The position numbers and the translations under genes are program-made. A DNA stretch of 64,000 bases from Varroa destructor. Lineage: Eukaryota; Arthropoda; Arachnida; Mesostigmata; Varroidae. Under the pieces are notes generated by a model. That model was given only the letters and a program-made list of their open reading frames with translations, was not told where the DNA came from and made no database searches. Below are positions 27,670-40,200 of the stretch, piece after piece (positions within the stretch are counted from its first letter, which is position 1; every line of letters begins with the position of its first letter). The stretch lies in contig NW_019211457.1 in the NCBI RefSeq assembly GCF_002443255.2, positions 44,933,545 through 44,997,544 of the forward strand. The letters run 5' to 3'.

Positions 27670-29994
27670 CAGACAGCACCAAGAAAACAAAAGAAGCAAA
27701 AAAGGGACGTAAAATAGTGCGGAGGTGACAAGTTTCTTTGACGTCGCGCGATTGACGTTCGGCGGAGCTGAGGCGAATAACGTGCTCTGAACCTATTTGC
27801 ACGCTCTAGTTGCATTGGGTCCGGGGTTTTATAGGGTCCGCTACAAAAGATAGCGTAGTATCGCTGGTCCAGCGTGAACAGCCGGTATTGCTGTTATGAA
27901 GCCACCGAAGATGAGACGTTCGTTTGCTTTTCGACTGATGCTGGACTGTTGTTTCTTATTTGTCTGTTACTGCCATACAGCTAGTGTTGCCTGATCTTGC
28001 TGGGTCATACCAGAAGTGGGCGCGAATCTCCTCTTGGAGGAAGGACTTGCTCAAGAAGATACGCGTGAACAACAATGGACTAGACACAATGTCGAACAGA
28101 TTATCTAATGATATATATATATATGTATGTTAGTTCGATATAAGAAAAATGCTTGCTAGCCATACAAGCAGCTTCAACTGCTACTCGCAATGTCTAGCAT
28201 AGGATGATACACAATAGGAACTTCGGCAGAGAAGAAACTTGCTGTCGGGGGAACAAGCGAGTAAGTTGTCGAAGCGAACGATGGTAAAATGCGTAGCATA
28301 GTCGATACATAGCCGCTGCCGGACGATAGCCTAAAGTTAACAGTCTCATCCAAGTCACGCAGCAGTAAGATATATCCGCCCGACAACACACGGCGGTTGG
28401 CTTGCAGCGGGATTGCTCGAATCGTTTACGAGCTACTGCATAGTTGAAGATGGTATGACACGTTATAGAACAGACGCACCAGATGGACACAGGATTCGCG
28501 TCTTGCATGATCCTATTGTGTTACAACAACCACAACAAGTTGCTCGGTAGGTGAGCCCATTGAAAGAAGCAGCAGCAGCCTATCAGGCAGAGTAGTCGCT
28601 ATACCAACCAAGATGGTTTGGCATAGTGAACCGGTGGCCTATAGCTTGCCAGCTAACTTACCAACTTACCTGTCAGCCAGCTGTAACTAACAGTAATTTC
28701 GAGCAACGAGCATAGCTAACATAGTTTTGCCCTTCCTGAACGTGATAGGGGGAGGGCGTCTTTACAACGCCAAAACGCTATATTTACCGCTGTGATGCCT
28801 GTTGACGGAATAGCTTGTTCTGTGCCGACTAGGCAAGGCATAGACGCCCGCTGAGAAAGTGAAAAAGCACACACTTGGCTCAGAGTAACCCCCCTGTGCA
28901 CAGTGATATATGGAGCGTTAAGCGACAGCGTATACGAATGGACGCTTCTGCCGATTGTTGTTGTCATAACCGAACTACGAGATAAGAAGAAAAATTTAAA
29001 AACAAATCTGTTTTGCTAGAGGAAAAAGAAGCCTCGATGGGGGCAGGATCCGAGCAGCGCCCTGATTAACACTAAGGAAGAGTGAATATTTCATGTGACC
29101 TTCTACAGTTACAAGGTTAAACGACAACGAACAAGCAACAATAATTGATCTATATTTTTAGCGTATACCGTTATGATAATTCGCAACAAAAAAAAACCAC
29201 AGCTGACCGCGTCAATGAAAAGTTAACTTCTCGTCTCATAAACTCGTTCGTTGTTTAGCTGGTAGACTAGTTCAGTACTATTTTATATGTATAGCAAGAA
29301 AAGTTCGTGCCATCTAATTATCGAACAGCAAACACAGTGCACAAAATGGCTGGTTTCCATTAGTTTCTCACTCCGCGTACCCGTAGTGCTCGCAGGCATA
29401 TAAATGCGGTATTCCTACTGCGTACAGTGGGCCCATCCAATACAGTGGCATCAAACATCTAGCCATTGGTTGGTTCAACCCTCGCCTGTTCGACCAATGA
29501 GTGCGTTCGCATAATCTCGAAGTGGGCCTTCTTCTGGGTATCATTTGGCGAATTGCACTCGACCGCTGTTTGCAAGACAGAGCGATCAAAACCGGTAGGT
29601 CTACCCCCCCCCCCTCCGAAGGCACCCGACCGACCCAACAGCTTTGGCAACTTAGCTCCGTGACAGAGAGTTGGATTGGAGTGATTTTAATGGACACAAG
29701 CTATACAGACGATATTTCACAGAGGGAAATTTCCGCTGTCAGCCGTTATATTGGTCGCGGCCAAAGACAGATGCATAAGATAACTGTTTGACATCTCTGA
29801 CACACGCAAAAATTGAGACTATTGTGGATGGAGAAACCGGCCTTGTGACTGGTTCGAGTTGTCTCTCTACGGGCAATTTTCGTATATCCGATATTATCTC
29901 GCGGTCAATGCTGGCTTAAAAAAAAAGCCAGACAGGTTCATTTGAGAATTATAATTGAGCCCCGCTTATTGGCGACGATCGCCTACAACGGCAC

Positions 29995-30011
29995 TTTTTT
30001 TTTTTTTTTTT
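29995..30011. repeat. Poly(T) run, 17 bases
   Basis: An uninterrupted T run in the intron. It could be the complement of a retroelement tail, but no element body was recognised beside it. Confidence 0.9.
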
Positions 30012-32509
30012 CTGAATAACCAGCCGTGCAGTCACCTTTGGATAGTGTACAACGAATGCTTAAGAGAAATATGCCCATATCGTGAATGAAAAATACTCAG
30101 ATACGTACAAGTTCTACAGAGTATACTAACAACATCGTCCCTTTTTGCTGCAGAAGGTACCGGCGTTTTCTAGTTGCAGGTAGTGACACCTAGATAAATG
30201 TGCAACGTGAGCGGGAATTATCTCGCTGGCAGAAAGCTTTCTTCTGCGTGTCTAATTCTTCTATTGGCAACGAATGATCAGCGCGTCTCGAACGCTGAAT
30301 GAAATCAATTGTGAATCGATTACAACCCTGTACACGGGAAGTGCCGCCATCGGCACATTCAGGCAAAGGCGAGGCAGGCCTCTGTACCTTCGCAGACCCA
30401 TGCGTCCGTAGCCATACGCATGTAAATCGTATTAGCATTTTCTAATAGTTAGCAGTATATATTAGTATCTAGTGGCTACGGCAGAAAGTGGATTGGTGCC
30501 GCGGCCAACGTGAATAGCGAACGCACGGTAAAGAAAGAAAATAGGCCCGATAGGTCAGCTTTTAAACGTCTCACGACAACTGAGTTAGAAGGGCGAAGTC
30601 GGCAAATTCGTCCAAATCTCTGGCGAGTGCTAGGACTGTTAATTCGGCGTTTAGAATGGTACGCCGCAACTATTCGCTGACGTACTCGCTATGTGAGAGC
30701 CAAAAATGGTTTCTCGTGAAGGGCAATGCTGAAACGAAGGGTCAGGCACGACTCAATAGGCCGCATAATGCCAAGCGTACATTTGCCCTACCACCGTAGT
30801 CCGTGATGCCATTATTGCTAAGACTAGTTCAATATCGTTTCCTTAATGAAGTAAGCAATCATCACGCTGTTGTTTGGCTTGTTTTAGTTCAACGGAAGTG
30901 TACCAATATATCATGTACATGTAAAGACACTGGCGCATCGGCTGATCCGCTCTTGCGAGACGTCAGATTCGACCAGGTGCCTTTCCGGTGATCGCGATTT
31001 ACTTTCCTACTGGTTTGTCTGACTGTTTAACGGGGCGGTCGCACTATAATACAGATGTGTTTGTCGCTTTTCGTATGAGCGTCGAAGTACGCCGCCTTCC
31101 TGCGATCTCCGTCCAACTTAATGTTGTCACGAAGTCGACATAACAACTACTGGGAGGCTTCTTTTTCAAGTCGCCGCCAGTCGAGGGGCATTTACGCCGA
31201 CAGCTACCTCCTCCGCGACCATGAAGAAGTGGGTGTCGCGTCGACCAAACTTGGTTTGACTAGCGGATAGTTTTGCTAGCGTAAGTCCAGCGTAATGTTC
31301 AAAGCGGACGAAAGTTTTTGCCCCTCTACCCCCCCCCTCCCACCCCCCACCGAAACACCCGTAGGCAATAATCGGGCAAGCGGCGACCAGCAAGGGAGGG
31401 GTGGTCTTGTGTGCCTGTTGAAGAGAAACGAATACCCCTGTCTCGTGATACGTTATTTTGTGAGAAGGAGTGTTTCGTGAGCGTATTGTTTGTCGCCGCT
31501 GATGTCTTCGCCATGTTAGTTTTCAGTGTCAGCTGGTGAGATTCAAGACGGCTTCGCACAAGATGGGTGTGCATGAGGACGATATTGGGGTATAGCAAAG
31601 GATGAGGCTCATCCAGGTGTCGGCATATAATCAAGTAAAGTTGTCAATCCAGTTGTAGGATACGTTCTCTTCGTAGCTCGTCGTGATGCTGTCCCAATAT
31701 CGTAAACCACCTTTTTACCACTCTTTATGAAGGTGTACCGGATAAAAAATTACAGCGACATACACACATATGCATAAGCCCCTTGAATAAACCTACTCTT
31801 GTATTTTGTACCACTACTGCAGATTAAGATCGTTTTGTTCTACAGAACGGTAGACGCCAGCAATGACTTATCTGTTTGTTTCAACCTGTAACGAAAATTA
31901 TTTACCCCACAGATTCTTCCGTACCGATTCATACCACACCCACCATTCTGTTGTGATTACGACGTTAAGACAATATTTTATCTCATTAGCTTATTGCTAT
32001 TACATAATATCTGGCCACGAACGCTTTGCGTTGATTGACCGACCCGCCATATTACGTCAATCAAAGATTTTGTAATAAGCAAAACAAAAAGATTCAACTG
32101 GACTTTGATATCTAGCCGTTTATACGATATACGTATTCTACGAATGGACATGACGTAAAAATTTCCTAAGCACCGATTAATTGAATAACTGATATTCGTT
32201 TGAGCGTTCGGTCACCTGCTACAACGAGCGAATACAGAATCTACGTAGCTTTAGGTGCGGGCTCTTCGCACACGCATTTCCACAGCTGTATCATTATTAG
32301 CTAGTTGATACGTGCCAGAAAAAAGCGTGCTGAAGGGCCTACCAGTTAGGCGGTCGGCGGTACGGTATGTACGCATAATGCCTGTGTGCGTTCGAGGCAG
32401 GCATACCTTGATCCTACTTTATTGCTTGTAGTAGCTATTGATTTCTATTCATTGGTTTCTGTAAACGCGGTCACCGTTGTTGTTGTTCTCCTTGTCCTCC
32501 TCCCCTTTT

Positions 32510-32586
32510 CCTCCTCCTCCTCCTCCTCCTCCTCCTCCTCCTCCTCCTCCTTTCTTCTTCTTCTTCTTCTTCTTCTTCCTCTTCCT
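32510..32586. repeat. Compound microsatellite (CTC)n-(TTC)n
   Basis: About 14 CTC units (32,510-32,551) are followed by about 9 TTC units. One strand is purely pyrimidine for over 70 bases (32,501-32,587). Confidence 0.95.
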
Positions 32587-33908
32587 CGCCCGTTTTGTTG
32601 TCGTTGCTCGCTGACGGACCTATCTTCAAGCGCTTCAAACTGTTTGTGTTAGCTGGTGCTACATCAGTGATCGCGAAACAGCATCATGACAGCAGGGAGT
32701 ATAGAAGTGCCCGTTTTAGTGCTTCTGGTACCCTTTTTGGCTTAGCCTACAGCCCTTCGTTCCCGTTTTCATGAGGCCAAACGATATCTGAGAAATCTTC
32801 TTCTCTATAAAGACGTCACTCAACATTATATCTATGACCAACAGTCGCCGCCACCACCATCAGCATCTCCATTATCACCGACACCACATAGATCTGGATG
32901 CTGTCAGCACGGCAAGCCGCCATGATACGCCTCTGCGCTACTTCATCAATTATCAGGGCACATATACAATAACGATATATGCTGATACGGCGACGTGAGA
33001 CTTTACAGGAATAAGGTAGGGCAACTTATTTCGTCTTGGTCGTGGGTTCTGCTCTTACTTTAGATTGCGGCTAACCGATTATATAATGAACGTATAGGGG
33101 CTACCGCGTACAGGCAAATACAAGCTAAAGTCACGAATTGGTATACATTGGTTTGATAATATATAATAGGACTAACAATAATGAAGAGGTTAGAATAATT
33201 CGAGTATGGAGTCATCGTAGCGCTGCGTCGTAATGTTGGAAGACGGAAATAGGTTTTATTAATATCACCATTGTGATACGATTATTTTAACGACTTTAAG
33301 AATCAATACGTTTGGATGTTAACCGACCCATAAAATGGCCAGAAAAACTTCACCATTCCGTGAAGTGTTTTAATAAGGGACAAGCCAATACTGTGCCTTA
33401 ATCCTCGCTCACAACAAAACTGCAAATCATTTTTTCTGCTACTTCAGATACTTTAGCGACCTCGGTCAATTGTCTGCAGAGTTCGTCTCTAGCGGCACTT
33501 GTTGCTACCGCCTTTATTGTTTTTTTACGCGTGATGTTGCCGATGCGGCCGTTTTAACACGCACTTCATCTTTCGACGTTACTTTGACGGAGGCGAAATA
33601 AACTGAACTTCATGAGTTCATAGCGAATAGGGCGGTCCTCTAGTTCGCTAAATGCGTAAATATACACTTACGACCATACAGATATCCATTCGCACGAACT
33701 TTCAGTATCCGCACCACAAGATGGCAGAAGCGCCCTTCGAAAGGATGTGTCCAACTTCTACAAAAAGTAGTCGATCTTATCTTGGACAGCAAGCAAAGAA
33801 AAACGTATTCTATATATGTTGCGTTTGGGATAAATGGTAGTCGAATTAGGCGGGCCATAGGTTTGAAACGACTGAACTAGCTAACATCTATCAAACGTAT
33901 TATGATGG

Positions 33909-34045
33909 CGTTCGTTACTAGCCCAGCGGCTACGAAAGGAGTCCTTTTTCCGTCTCGTCCAACGTAGTAGTCCTGGATTTAGTCGAACATTGCTAGGAAC
34001 TACAGGACATTGACAGGTATCTGTAAGCGGTATGACCAAATACCC
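33909..34045 (-). mobile_element. Decayed SINE-like element adjacent to copy 2
   Basis: The minus strand ends in CTGGGCTAGTAACGAAC (33,911-33,927), a third instance of the shared tail motif. A weak B-box-like ATGTTCGACT lies at about 33,981-33,990, and a possible A-box remnant lies near 34,021-34,038. It has the same orientation as the neighbouring element at 34,071-34,268, about 25 bases away, so the two may have arisen by tandem insertion or one inserting in the other's tail. Confidence 0.35.
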
Positions 34046-34070
34046 TAATTATTACGATCTTTTTAACATG

Positions 34071-34268
34071 CGTTTCTTGCTAGTCCAGTAAATAATAATG
34101 GGGCAAAGTATTTCAAGTTTCACGTAATCGTAGTTTAATCGTTATATATTGCTTTGAGCGACTTACCCTACTGCAGCATACAAAGGATGTATACATCAAG
34201 ATTCGAACCTAGACCTTTACCTGGCCGAAAGCTTACTGTGCAAATGCGTTATTACTGCGCCACCACAA
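34071..34268 (-). mobile_element. tRNA-derived SINE-like element, copy 2 (best preserved)
   Basis: On the minus strand an A-box-like TGGCGCAGTAATAACGC (34,246-34,262) is followed by CATTTGC and then a perfect B box GGTTCGAATC (34,200-34,209). A partly paired T-arm surrounds the B box; pairing elsewhere is weak. The downstream tail carries CTGGACTAGCAAGAAACG (34,071-34,088), near-identical to the tail of the copy at 7.0 kb. I read this as a SINE rather than a tRNA gene because the acceptor stem does not close and the element extends more than 100 bases past the tRNA-like part. Confidence 0.55.
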
Positions 34269-37200
34269 AGAGTCGGAACCATTTGGTTATAACCTCTAAT
34301 AAACTATATGTCGTGTTTATCGGTTGCAGCCCAACGGGACCACATCGGTGCCAGACTGTTACTAAATAGTACTATGCCAATCTTACATCGCCAGACTTGT
34401 GAGCCGAAAGAAAACCATTTCGAATAATGACAACTGGTGTCCTAAAAAAAAATTTACGTATTAACTGGATAAGAATAATATGTGCCTGTCAACCCTATGA
34501 TTTTGCATGGCCTATACTTATTTTCCTTGGAAAATCATGTCACGTGCGGTGATTACGTATGCCGTATGATTGTTCTCGACCTTTTTTGTCTTCATTATTC
34601 AGGCTTACCATCTTCTGTGACCTGCCGATAACAAGTGCGACGTATTTAAGATGGCAGAGATTTAGTTTGTTGACTATTCAAGGATCAATAAAACACTCCA
34701 GCGTATCTGTAGTAGATGTGTATTAATAGATACCATGCCTAACCAGTGCCCTCTGCTACACGACATACATTAGACGAATTAATGGAAACGCTATTTAATA
34801 ATCGAAAGAAGGAAACGAGACTAAATCGAGGGCACAGTGTTTATGTACGTGCGAATCTTTACAGAAGTTAGCGCAAACGTTCATCGGTGCATGGCTATGC
34901 AGTCGTGCAACTGACTCCGGTACGCTTAGCTGCTTCTCTGTGTTGACATTTGGTACATTTGTGATGATAAATTTATTATATTGAGTCTCCAGCCTCCGAG
35001 GATCATAATCTGAAATGTGCGACCGTTTCAATGTTCCGCCATGCATCAGCGTAATTGATCAACTTAAAAGTTGATTAAAAAAAATAGTCAGTCTAACAAC
35101 AAGGACATATACGTTTATGTGCTAGGAGCACATACATCGATAGTCCAATTTCCATTACATACCACTTGTTTGAATTATCCTGAAAAAGACAACTCCTCTC
35201 GAATGTTACCTTTCAGACGAGCTTCTCAATCATCAGGTGAATAGGCACGCGTTCTTATCTTTTATTGTAGGTGGCGGGGGCGTCTTCGACTGACTGGAGA
35301 AAGTGATCTCTCGACACTCGGCTAGAACTCCTTACGAAACGAATAAGCTATAGCGACAAAACTTCTACTAAGGGTCAAGGTCAAAAGTTTTCCCTACCCG
35401 GCTCAATTCCGCAAGGAGCCTACGCATACTGGGCAGGCGGGTCAAAAGAGCATTAAGCGGCCGGGGAAGCATCGGGCATAGCTGATTCGTGCTGCGTTTC
35501 TATAGTTGAATCACAGTTGACACGCAAGCCGCTTTGCCCACGCGGTCCAAGTTCGATCGTAGGAATGCACGTAAATAGACAAACACCCTCTATCGACACC
35601 TATTGAAGCTCTTTATCCCACAGTCGTGCAGTGTTTCACCGTCAAGGTGGAGTGAAAAAGGACGCGACCAGGCTTCGATCAAGAGCGTTTTGTACTTGTT
35701 GGGCTTAACAGAATGCAACAACTCAACCCATGCTTTGCCTACCCGGTACACACGCGTCCACTGCGGCTGTCATTACTGAGTAAACATTGATTCCTATAGT
35801 TTGCACGTCAATCCACTATATAGCCAGCAATGGCCTTGTTTCAAATTCTTAGCTATTTACTATAAAGGCCTGCAAAAAACAGAAAACGAGATGACGGTGA
35901 AAGAAACGGAAAACGGTGAAAATGTTTTCCTGTTCAACGCAAAGTGGGTCGCAGCTTTTAACAGGCGATGTACAGCCAAGCACCATGCAAATGTCTATGA
36001 GACATGTCCACCTAAAAAGGAAACCTGTTTAAGAAAAGCATATTGGTGGTTATGCTTCAATTAGAACCAACAACCCAAACTCTTCGTTGTATCCGCTCAA
36101 TTCCGTTATTCGACAAATAGGAATTGAATAAAGCTGCCGCTGGAATTCTGATTCCTCATGATTTGTCAGGGCGAGAAAGTGTCACGCAAAAAGTTCTCCC
36201 GTTGGGTCTGAGATCGATCTGAAAGTCAACAGCTTTCAGAGTAATTGGTCCCTATCGTCAACGAACCTAAGTGAGTCCAGCAGCAGGGACTATTGTTCAG
36301 TCCTGAGTCGTACCATATAAGAGTAATCGCTACCAGCAAGGAGAGTGAAATCTCCACTAGATGTATGCATTGTGCTTTTTTCCAACTCTTCACTAGTTTT
36401 TGCTACTGGCCAGTGCCAGCACCTCATAATTGCTCCGCTATATTATTAGTTATATGCATGGCTATATTTCTCAGACCACCGACTAATGTCCGAATCCAGT
36501 TCTCCAAGCGATCTAGGGCGACAGTCAAGCTCTCGTGAGGAAATAATCATCTACGGAAGGCGCCGCTCATATCGGGTGTTCACTGTTGAAAATTTTGTTC
36601 TTGCATCATATAGATCGCTTTAATCGGCCTTATTATTTTTTTCGTTTACCCCGACAATGATAACAATTTTCGTGACTAAAGCAGTGAAAAATTGAATTAA
36701 AAAACAAGATAAATAGGTTATTTTCATCAACAGCTAGCCTGCAGGTCAGACAACGCGCGAAATTCGCTGCAAGCGAGGTTGTAAGCAGAAGTCAGCTGCT
36801 CCTAGGCTTTCGATATCCATCCTTTTCTACGTATGTTGCTTGATTATTTTGTGTTAAACGGTATTTGTTGAATTTATTGTCGTGAACGTCTTGATTCGTG
36901 ACCTGCGGAGCTGTCCTAACAGAGTCATGCCGACACTTAGTTGAACATGCGATATCTGATGTATAACAGGGGTATGTAATCGCCACACGGAACGGAAATG
37001 ACAGTGGCGTAAAATCGTACATTAATTGCTCCGGCTGAACGTGAATGGATTTCTTTAGGCGCCCATAAACAATAGGAACAAAGCGACAAAATGTGCCAAG
37101 ACATAATCTAAACAATGACGTCTAAATAAACCGTTCTATATAAAAATATTTGTTATTTGCCAACGGTTGACGGGGGCGGAGGCAGCGGCTGGTGGGCAAG

Positions 37201-40200
37201 CTATCAAAGGACGAAATGAAGGGCTAAGAAAGGGCACCAATCACAATCGAACAATAACATGTAAATCAGGTGATTTCTTGTGGGCCATTAGACCTCCGAC
37301 AGCGACCACTTTGAAGTCTTGTGCCCTGCAGTGTGTATAAATGGGTTTCTGGTCACTCTATGGATATATGCTAGTTGCGTACGCACTATATTAAAAAGAG
37401 ATCTGAAATAACGTTTGACGGTAGTTGCGGACATGAGACTCTATGATAATAGAGCGTTATCGAAAATCGCACGTGGTTGAGTTTCTAATACGTGACAACA
37501 CTATTTCAATCGGTAGGTCTGTACTGAAGTTTTGAACAAACATCCATATTGAATCTTGGCCTTTTTCTTTGTCAAGATAGGACAAACAGCAGCCATCGTC
37601 TTGTAATATATGACTATTGCGAATGATAGATAAACAAATAGATACGATTCAAACTCCAACGGGCTTGGCACAACTATTAAATACTTGTACAGTCACACAC
37701 CCGTCCTTCCGTCATATGCCGTTTAATTGAACATCACAAGGTAATACAGAGTTTTCTCGTTGCTCTGTACGACTAACCTAGCTAGAGGTCGAAGCAAAAA
37801 TGCCGAGTCCTGACAAAACCAGCTGCCTTCATCCGCTATTAGAGATATGAAGCTCGCCTCCTTCGACTCCCTCCGTTGTCTAAGCCTATTCGACGCTTGA
37901 TTGAGGCGGATGACTTTGATAATTTTGAGCACCGTTATGTTCTTGATTCCTCACGATTTATTACGGTGTATCCATACGTAGACAAACACACAAACATGCA
38001 CGCACATGCACATACACATGTAGCAAATAGAAAGCAGCATATGTACATTGGCGAAGCACAAAAAGCCTAATGCAGAGACAACGGGTCGCGCTCCCCGTTA
38101 GAAGAAAGATTCGCGGAGAGCTCAACACGAACTCGTCAAGCCACGATCGTCAATGAGTTAACAGTGAGAGACAGAGATCGTAGCTTACTGAAGTCAGATG
38201 GTAGAATGGAGAAGATCATCGGTGTACCGTTTGCGAAACGTCATCTCCCAGATGGAATTATTTTGAATCGACAAATTTAAGTTAGCATGCACGCACGAAA
38301 TGCTAGTAGAGTTATTAATTCCTTCAGGTACACAACATAAGGCAGCATCTTTGGCCTACATTTCAAAAGCATTGACGAAACATAATCCTTTTTCATCTAA
38401 TGACGTGGCTACATTCAAATACGTGAGTCTAACATTCTATCGGTAATGGTTGCGTTGCTGCGTCTAGGTGCGTGGGAAAGTCAACATAGATGAGGGGACG
38501 CAAAGCTAGCTACACCGAAAAGGCATGAACGGTCTACAGCGTTCTTCGATGGCTAAGATCAGTACTCTAAAGAGTCTTCAGCTGTCTCGGAGATCGAGTA
38601 TAGTCTATGACTCAAAACTGAGACCAGCGAAACTCAATGGAACTTTTGTTCAAGCAGACAAATTCTGCACAGGTGGCAACCTCAGCTGTCGAAAATCTCG
38701 ACTTTAAGCACCACTTATATTGCTCTAGATAATATGAGATAGACTAGAGATATAGACCTTACTTCAAATCACCACATAAAGTGCTGCGCTCAAATATTTC
38801 TACAATATGATAACAGCAACGAAAGGCACTTTCTATATGTCTACATGGACGATTCAATGGATAGATTGACTCGCAGTCGCAGCAATGCCAATGTTACCAA
38901 CATGTATATACTAGCGGGCCGCTGCTGCCATTGCTCTCAACTTCTTTGGTCATTACGTTGATACCGATAAAGACTGAAGGCATCAATTCAACAACACAGA
39001 CAGCTGTTACTTGTACAAACGTACGGTGGCATCGCAACTGCACGTGTGTGGACAAGCTGGTAGTCAGACTGAAGCAGAATCCAAGGGTCTTACGGTAACC
39101 ATGAATGCCTCCCCCAACTTACTCACTCACTCACTCCTTCGAAGGCTTCTGTTAGCGGCCGTACGTTCTCTACTAGCTCGTTTTTCGCGAATTCATTCAT
39201 ACACGCGATCGCGCACTTGGCCATAACACAGAAATTCACAGGAAGACATGGTCAAGCGTTGGCACAAGAATGGAAGGACTTTAGCGCTCGCCCTATCAGA
39301 CCCCTGACTAAATGGGGATGGATATTTTCACCTATGCGTTGTCATTCCACTACCGTGGCTTACGGTATTATTATATTATAATAGTGGATTGCAGTGTTTT
39401 TCATTTACCGTTAATTTACATGCTTAATCTATGGCTGTGTTTACGTGTCTACAAGTGCTAAGTCTCATTTGTACCACAGAATGATCTAACGTATTTGCGG
39501 GACGTCTAACGTCCAAATCAAATTTATAGACCAAGCTACAGTTCGGCTACGTTTACACAGATGCATACATCGTTGAGATAAGGCTTAAGAATAGCCATGT
39601 TAAATTTTTGTCATTATTATTATCATTAAATCACTGTTGCACGAGAAAATCCGTTGAAGGTATCATATGCTAGATTTTTTCGTAGTCAACGCTACAGCTC
39701 TTTGACGGGAAAAAGTAACCACAACACATACTATAGATATGCAAAATCTTCAATCAGTTTCTTTCACTTTGGCGGACCATAGGATTTCAACGTTCCAGTA
39801 ATTTTCAGCGTACAACTTCGGGGCTGTATCAGGATCCTCCGGTCCCAATACATAGTAGAACAACAGCCCATGCCGATGGTTCAAAACGATACGAAAAAAA
39901 AGTCGCATGACGTGTACATATCTGCTGTGCAAATGGCCGGCCATCTCATCAGCTCAAAGATGCGCTTTTTTTGGCTATCGCACAATGTCGTTCTATTTCA
40001 TCATTCGTGCATCATTACGTCTTCATCAAGGCCCGATCGCCGTCACCGCACGCCGCCACAACTGTCATGTGCTGGAGCAGATTAAACAACGAATTTCTGA
40101 ACTGCACCGTTTCTATTTTCTGGTACACCTATTGTCAGTGGCCGTCATTAGAGTAGCTAACCAAGTGTTCCGACCGATCCGATCGGACAACGCCAGGAAA

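Noticed and set aside
34195..34268. Functional tRNA gene on the minus strand
   Set aside because: The A and B boxes are good, but acceptor and anticodon stems do not pair convincingly and the unit continues into a SINE-like tail.
35500..35570. Another possible tRNA-like fragment with AGTTCGATCG
   Set aside because: The B-box resemblance is short and no convincing A box or shared tail is present.
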